Assembly (NCBI GenBank): GCA_037383845.1
Contig: JARRON010000084.1
Location: forward strand, 1-9,464
Source: JARRON01 sp037383845
GTDB taxonomy: Bacteria > Pseudomonadota > Gammaproteobacteria > Steroidobacterales > XN24
Reading direction: 5' to 3'
Length of the DNA stretch: 9,464 nt
Made by a program: the position numbers and the translations under genes. The notes beneath the pieces are model-generated. The model was given only the letters and a program-made list of their open reading frames with translations. It was not told the DNA's origin and did not search any database. Shown one piece after another: positions 6,184 through 9,464 of the stretch. Position 1 is the first letter of the stretch; every line of letters begins with the position of its first letter.

Positions 6184-7357
6184 CTACCTGGCCGAGGGCT
6201 GCCAGACAACCACTCGCCGCCCCCTGGAGTAGTCGATCAACGCCTGCGCCATGGCCAGGTTGACCTGCACGAAGTAGTACGGGATCCGGACCAGGGTGGT
6301 GTCCCTGAGGCCCGGCACCAGCAGGCCGAGCAACGCGAGACCATAGAAGACCACCTGGCCCGCCACCGCCAGCGCGCAGATCGCGCTGTGCGGTGCGCAG
6401 GCGATGGAAGTCACCGCCAGCAAAAGCAGGAACCAGGGCGTCGCCCAGCGCATGATCTTGTGGCTCCAGACCTGGAACGCGAACAGACCGTGGCGCCGGA
6501 AGTCGAGGATCTCGCGGGCAGCGGCCAGTCCCGTCATGCCGCGTAGGATGGTGCGCTTCTTGCGGGGGTATTCCTTGGACGGGTCTTTCAGATCCGAATA
6601 GATGCCAACGACCTCCGGTGCGCTGACGGCCCGCAGTCCCTGCCGGGCGCAGGCGAGTCCCGTGCGGAAATCGCTGCAGACGTGAGGCAGCCATTCGGCG
6701 CATATCGAGCGCCGGGTGGCAAACAGGGAACCGCTCAGACCCACGAGGCCGGCAGCCCTGGACTCGAGGCGGCGAAGCCACATCTCGAACCTGACATACA
6801 GCCCCTCGCCCACGATCTGTCCGTCCCGACTGCGGAAGCGGTCCTCGCTGGAAACGGCGCCGATCTCCGGGTCAGACAGGAGTCCGGCCATGGCCCTGAA
6901 GCTGCCGGCACCGATCTCCGTGGCAGCGTCGGTGAAGACGAGCAGATCGCTGGTGGCTTTCGATACGCCGAGCAACTGGGCCGACTCCTTGCCAAGATGC
7001 TCGTCCTGCCGGAACAGCACGACACCGCGGTCCGCGTAGGCCCGAACGCACGACACCGCGGTCCGCGTAGGCCCGAACCAGGTCGTCCGTACCATCGGCC
7101 GAGGCGTCGGACACGACGATGATCTCGAGCCTGTCGGCCGGATAGTCCTGGCGGAGAACGTCTTCGAGCTTGCCCTCGATACGTTTCGCCTCGTTGTGGG
7201 CAGCAATGACGACGGACAGCAGGGGAAGGTGCTCCTCGGCGAGCGGCTGCGGGCGATCCGGCAGGCGGCTCGCGAAGGGGCGGAGAATCAGGGGGTACAG
7301 CACGTAGCTGTACACGGAGCCCATCACCCCGATCCAGAAAAAGAACTCCAGCATCAT
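6184..7357 (-). pseudogene. Glycosyltransferase family 2 membrane protein, frameshifted by a 31-bp tandem duplication
   Basis: Two frames together encode one GT2 enzyme. The first starts at ATG 7357 (ATGA overlap with the flippase stop). It gives an N-terminal membrane segment, then 'LSVVIAAHNEAKRIEGKLE' and the nucleotide-sugar-binding 'VVSDASADGT', and runs to 'YADRGVV'. There an exact 31-bp duplication shifts the frame, and the literal product would stop at 6872 after about 161 residues. Removing one repeat copy joins the frames perfectly ('ADRGVVLFRQDEHLGKESAQ') into a 380-residue protein. That protein has 'LLVFTDAATE' (about 129-137, DxD-like), an ED at 161-162, 'EYPRKKRTILRG' (about 252-263, in the QxxRW position) and several C-terminal hydrophobic segments. 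This is the normal layout and length for EPS-locus GT2 enzymes. It would transfer a sugar to a lipid-linked acceptor at the inner membrane. The lesion may be a real mutation or an assembly error. Confidence 0.88.
7017..7078. repeat. Exact 31-bp tandem direct repeat (two copies)
   Basis: Bases 7017-7047 and 7048-7078 are identical, beginning gcacgacaccgcgg and ending gcccgaac. Each copy contains the short palindrome cgcggtccgcg. The identity stops at both outer edges, as expected for a simple duplication. Because 31 is not a multiple of three, the second copy shifts the frame of the glycosyltransferase that contains it. No further copy was seen in the window. Confidence 0.97.
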
Positions 7358-8889
7358 CCGGCTCCGACACCGGGCCTGGAGCCGAAGCGTGCCCGCGCCT
7401 CGCGCAATAGCCCGACCAGGCCGCTTCTCCCCTCTCGGCCGACAAGGGGAGACGCGAACAGCAGAACCGTGAAGGCCACATAGATTCCGGACTTGAGCGC
7501 CAGGCTCTCCCAGAAGTCCGACGGTCCCAGCATCCCGGCGCCGACCGCCAGCCCGGCGATACCGACGGCGAGCCAGAAATCCCGCCACGGCAGGCCCAGG
7601 TTCAAGTGCTCGGAAGCCTTCCGGCCCGACCACCACAGCCGGGCCAGGGCCGCCGCAAGGAGACCGAGTGCCGCACCCTGGGCCCCGATGAGCGGGATCA
7701 GGCCGACGAAGAAACCCGAGGCGGCCAGCGCCTCGAGTATCGACACCCTGATCTGCTCAGGCGTCTTGTCGGCTACGAAAAGCCCCAGCGCATTGAAACG
7801 GCCAACCTGGTCGACGATCTTCGCGAGCACCAGCACCGGTACCAGCGCTGCGGCCGGCCAGAACGCCTTGTCGGACATCACCTTCAGGAATTCAGGCGCG
7901 AACAGGGCAAGCCCGCATCCCACCGCGATCAGCAGTGCGGACAGGAAGCGGAAATTTATCCGGTAAATCCCCAGATCCGCACCCTCCTGGAACACCCTGA
8001 ACCGCTCGGCTCCCCAGTACTGGTTGAAGGGCTTGGCGATGAGCACCTGCAGGACCATCGCGAGGCGATACGCCAGCGCATAGAGCCCTACCGCGTCCAG
8101 GCCTATGAATCGTCGCACGAAGTACCGGTCGCCCATGGTGACGTAAAGAGAGATGAACGAGGCAACGACCAGCGGCCAGCTGTAGTTGAACAGCTTGCCG
8201 GCGGTGGCCCGGTCGAACCGGAGGCCTGTGCGAGACAGGGCCCAGCCGGACATCAATAGCCCGATGGCGCTGCCTCCCACGACGCCGCTGATGATGACGC
8301 CCATGACCCCCATGCCGAGGAACACGACCAGCCAGATGTTCAGTACCAGCTGCAGCAATAGCTTCGCCGCGCTGACCAGCACGAACACCACGGGCCGGTC
8401 CAGCGCCCGGAGGTACTGCATCGGGATGAACACCAGCGCGTCGGTGACCAGCGTGATGCCAAAAAGCATCACGTACTGCGTATAACCTGGCTCGCCGAAC
8501 ATGAAGCTTGCTGCCGGCCCGGCGAACGCCCACAGCGTCAGGAGCCCGAGCAGCTTGCCGACCACTGCCAGACCGATCGCGGTGGAGATCACCGCCTTTC
8601 GGCCCGCTTCGTCCTTCTCTGCAAAATAGTGCCGGAACAGCCCGGTCACCACCTGCATGCCGAAGAACAATCCGACGAAGCCATTCAAAACGGCCAGGAG
8701 GCTGACAACGCCGTAATCCGCCGGACTCAGATAGCGTGTATAGATCGGCAGCATCAGGAAGCCGACCAGGCTCTGCAGCGCCGCCCCAAGACCGTACAGC
8801 CCGGCCCGGGACGCGGCGCGGACTGCGGCACCCTTGCCCGCGGGATTCGCGGCGCCAGTCGAGACGGGCTGTCCGGGATCCGGGCTCAC
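7354..8889 (-). CDS. Oligosaccharide flippase family protein (Wzx-like)
   Basis: This polytopic membrane protein of about 511 residues has the layout of the MOP-superfamily polysaccharide flippases, which move undecaprenyl-linked glycan units across the inner membrane. Near the N-terminus 'GLYGLGAALQSLVGFLMLP' leads into 'IYTRYLSPADYGVVSLL' (about residues 30-65), the usual Wzx entry motif. Mid-protein 'GDRYFVRRFIGLDAVGLYALAYRLA' (about 253-277) is also characteristic. Hydrophobic segments recur throughout, about 12-14 by eye, and the length suits the family. The frame is open upstream to an ATG at 8979, but that would overlap the preceding gene by 77 bp with a Pro/Ala-rich leader. The GTG at 8889-8887, 13 bp after the upstream stop, is preferred although its Shine-Dalgarno is weak. 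The stop (7356-7354) overlaps the next gene's ATG as ATGA. An exact start is uncertain; the family call is secure. Confidence 0.9.
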   Translation of the reverse strand: MSPDPGQPVSTGAANPAGKGAAVRAASRAGLYGLGAALQSLVGFLMLPIYTRYLSPADYGVVSLLAVLNGFVGLFFGMQVVTGLFRHYFAEKDEAGRKAVISTAIGLAVVGKLLGLLTLWAFAGPAASFMFGEPGYTQYVMLFGITLVTDALVFIPMQYLRALDRPVVFVLVSAAKLLLQLVLNIWLVVFLGMGVMGVIISGVVGGSAIGLLMSGWALSRTGLRFDRATAGKLFNYSWPLVVASFISLYVTMGDRYFVRRFIGLDAVGLYALAYRLAMVLQVLIAKPFNQYWGAERFRVFQEGADLGIYRINFRFLSALLIAVGCGLALFAPEFLKVMSDKAFWPAAALVPVLVLAKIVDQVGRFNALGLFVADKTPEQIRVSILEALAASGFFVGLIPLIGAQGAALGLLAAALARLWWSGRKASEHLNLGLPWRDFWLAVGIAGLAVGAGMLGPSDFWESLALKSGIYVAFTVLLFASPLVGREGRSGLVGLLREARARFGSRPGVGAG

Positions 8890-8902
8890 GACTGCTGCTC
8901 GG

Positions 8903-9464
8903 TCAGGCCCCGGGAGAGCGGACGCGGGAAGCGAGCATGCCGGGCGAGCGCCGCTGGTCTTGCCGGGCAACCGCCGCACGTTTTGTCGGAGACCGGGCTT
9001 CCGTCGCCACGTCCGGCGCCGCAGGGGCCAGAACTGCCCGGTTCAGCGCCACGGCGAAAGACGCCTGCACCCAGAAAAACGGATAGTAGAGAATGGTCAC
9101 GAACTGGCCGGCCACCAGGAACCCGATCATGCCGGCATCCAGGCCGTGGGCCATCAATTCGGAGAAACGATCCCGGTTCCGGCGGGCCTGGGCCCGCGTC
9201 CTGGCATTGATAACGAACGTCGCCAGGACCATCACCAGGAAAACTCCCAGACCCACCAGGCCCAGCTCAGCGCCTGCGTAAATAAAAATATTGTGTGGCA
9301 GTTCATAGTCGGCGCGGAACTCGATACCGGTAGCGCCGTAATGCTCACCGTAATAGGGCAGCCAGTTGCCGAAACCCACGCCGATGACCGGATTGTCGGC
9401 AATCATATCCAGCCCGTCCATCCAGTACGTCATCCGAAGCTGAGATGTCTTGTCTTCTCCCGCC
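8903..9464 (-). CDS. O-antigen ligase/polymerase family protein (Wzy_C type), C-terminal part only
   Basis: The frame is open to the right edge, so only the last 186 or so residues are visible and the start lies outside the window. The first visible stretch reads AGEDKTSQLRMTYW, then MDGLDMIADNPVIGVGFGNW. A Leu-Arg-x-x-x-Trp segment followed by 'DNPxIGVGFGNW' is typical of the Wzy_C (O-antigen ligase/polymerase) domain, as is the later 'LPHNIFIYAGAELGLVGLGVFLVMVLATFVI', which combines the conserved His-Asn with a membrane segment. Another hydrophobic segment (AGMIGFLVAGQFVTILYYPFFWVQASFAVAL) precedes a polar, Arg-rich tail. Such inner-membrane proteins join or polymerise lipid-linked glycans on the periplasmic side. 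Whether this one is a ligase or an EPS polymerase cannot be decided from the fragment. It ends 13 bp before the likely flippase start, consistent with one operon. Confidence 0.85.
   Translation of the reverse strand, partial: AGEDKTSQLRMTYWMDGLDMIADNPVIGVGFGNWLPYYGEHYGATGIEFRADYELPHNIFIYAGAELGLVGLGVFLVMVLATFVINARTRAQARRNRDRFSELMAHGLDAGMIGFLVAGQFVTILYYPFFWVQASFAVALNRAVLAPAAPDVATEARSPTKRAAVARQDQRRSPGMLASRVRSPGA

Noticed and set aside
7017..7078. Direct repeat as a CRISPR unit or mobile-element target duplication
   Set aside because: There are only two copies with no spacer and no inserted element between them; a simple tandem duplication explains it.

Overview
This GC-rich window looks like part of a proteobacterial extracellular polysaccharide locus of the exosortase/PEP-CTERM type, probably from a gamma- or betaproteobacterium. 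The indicators are a PEP-CTERM surface protein with a signal peptide and a PEP/hydrophobic/Arg-rich tail, a strong sigma-54 promoter in front of it, and a set of EPS genes (O-antigen ligase/polymerase, Wzx-like flippase, GT2 glycosyltransferase, sugar aminotransferase, sulfotransferase, FemAB/GNAT acyltransferases). All supported genes are on the minus strand. The taxonomic guess is an inference from gene content and composition only.

Layout in the direction of transcription (right to left): (1) 9464-8903, C-terminal part of an O-antigen ligase/polymerase (Wzy_C type), entering from the right edge; (2) 8889-7354, oligosaccharide flippase; (3) 7357-6184, GT2 glycosyltransferase whose frame is broken by an exact 31-bp tandem duplication (7017-7078); (4) 6183-4939, DegT/DnrJ/EryC1/StrS aminotransferase; (5) 4961-4401, short sulfotransferase that seems to lack its C-terminal part; (6) 4350-3322, FemAB-like protein; (7) 3325-2213 and (8) 2216-1080, two related GNAT-fold acyltransferases of the CelD/Acetyltransf_6 type. 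Most junctions are ATGA, TAGATG or GTGA overlaps or abutments, so genes 1-8 read as the tail of one operon whose promoter is beyond the right edge.

An AT-richer spacer (909-1079) follows. It holds an imperfect dyad (1031-1048) and a near-consensus -24/-12 sigma-54 promoter (979-994) that drives a separate unit: a PEP-CTERM protein (start 908) with Cys and Gln motifs resembling an internal thioester domain, followed by a strong intrinsic terminator (129-159). The PEP-CTERM frame has no stop codon where one is expected and stays open through the terminator to base 1.

Working model (inference): the operon makes, decorates (amination, acylation or aminoacylation, sulfation), exports and polymerises an extracellular glycan. 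The sigma-54-controlled PEP-CTERM protein would be sorted by an exosortase encoded elsewhere. The points most worth a second look are the 31-bp frameshifting duplication, the missing stop codon, the sigma-54 promoter, the putative Cys-Gln thioester and the run of three acyltransferase-fold genes.
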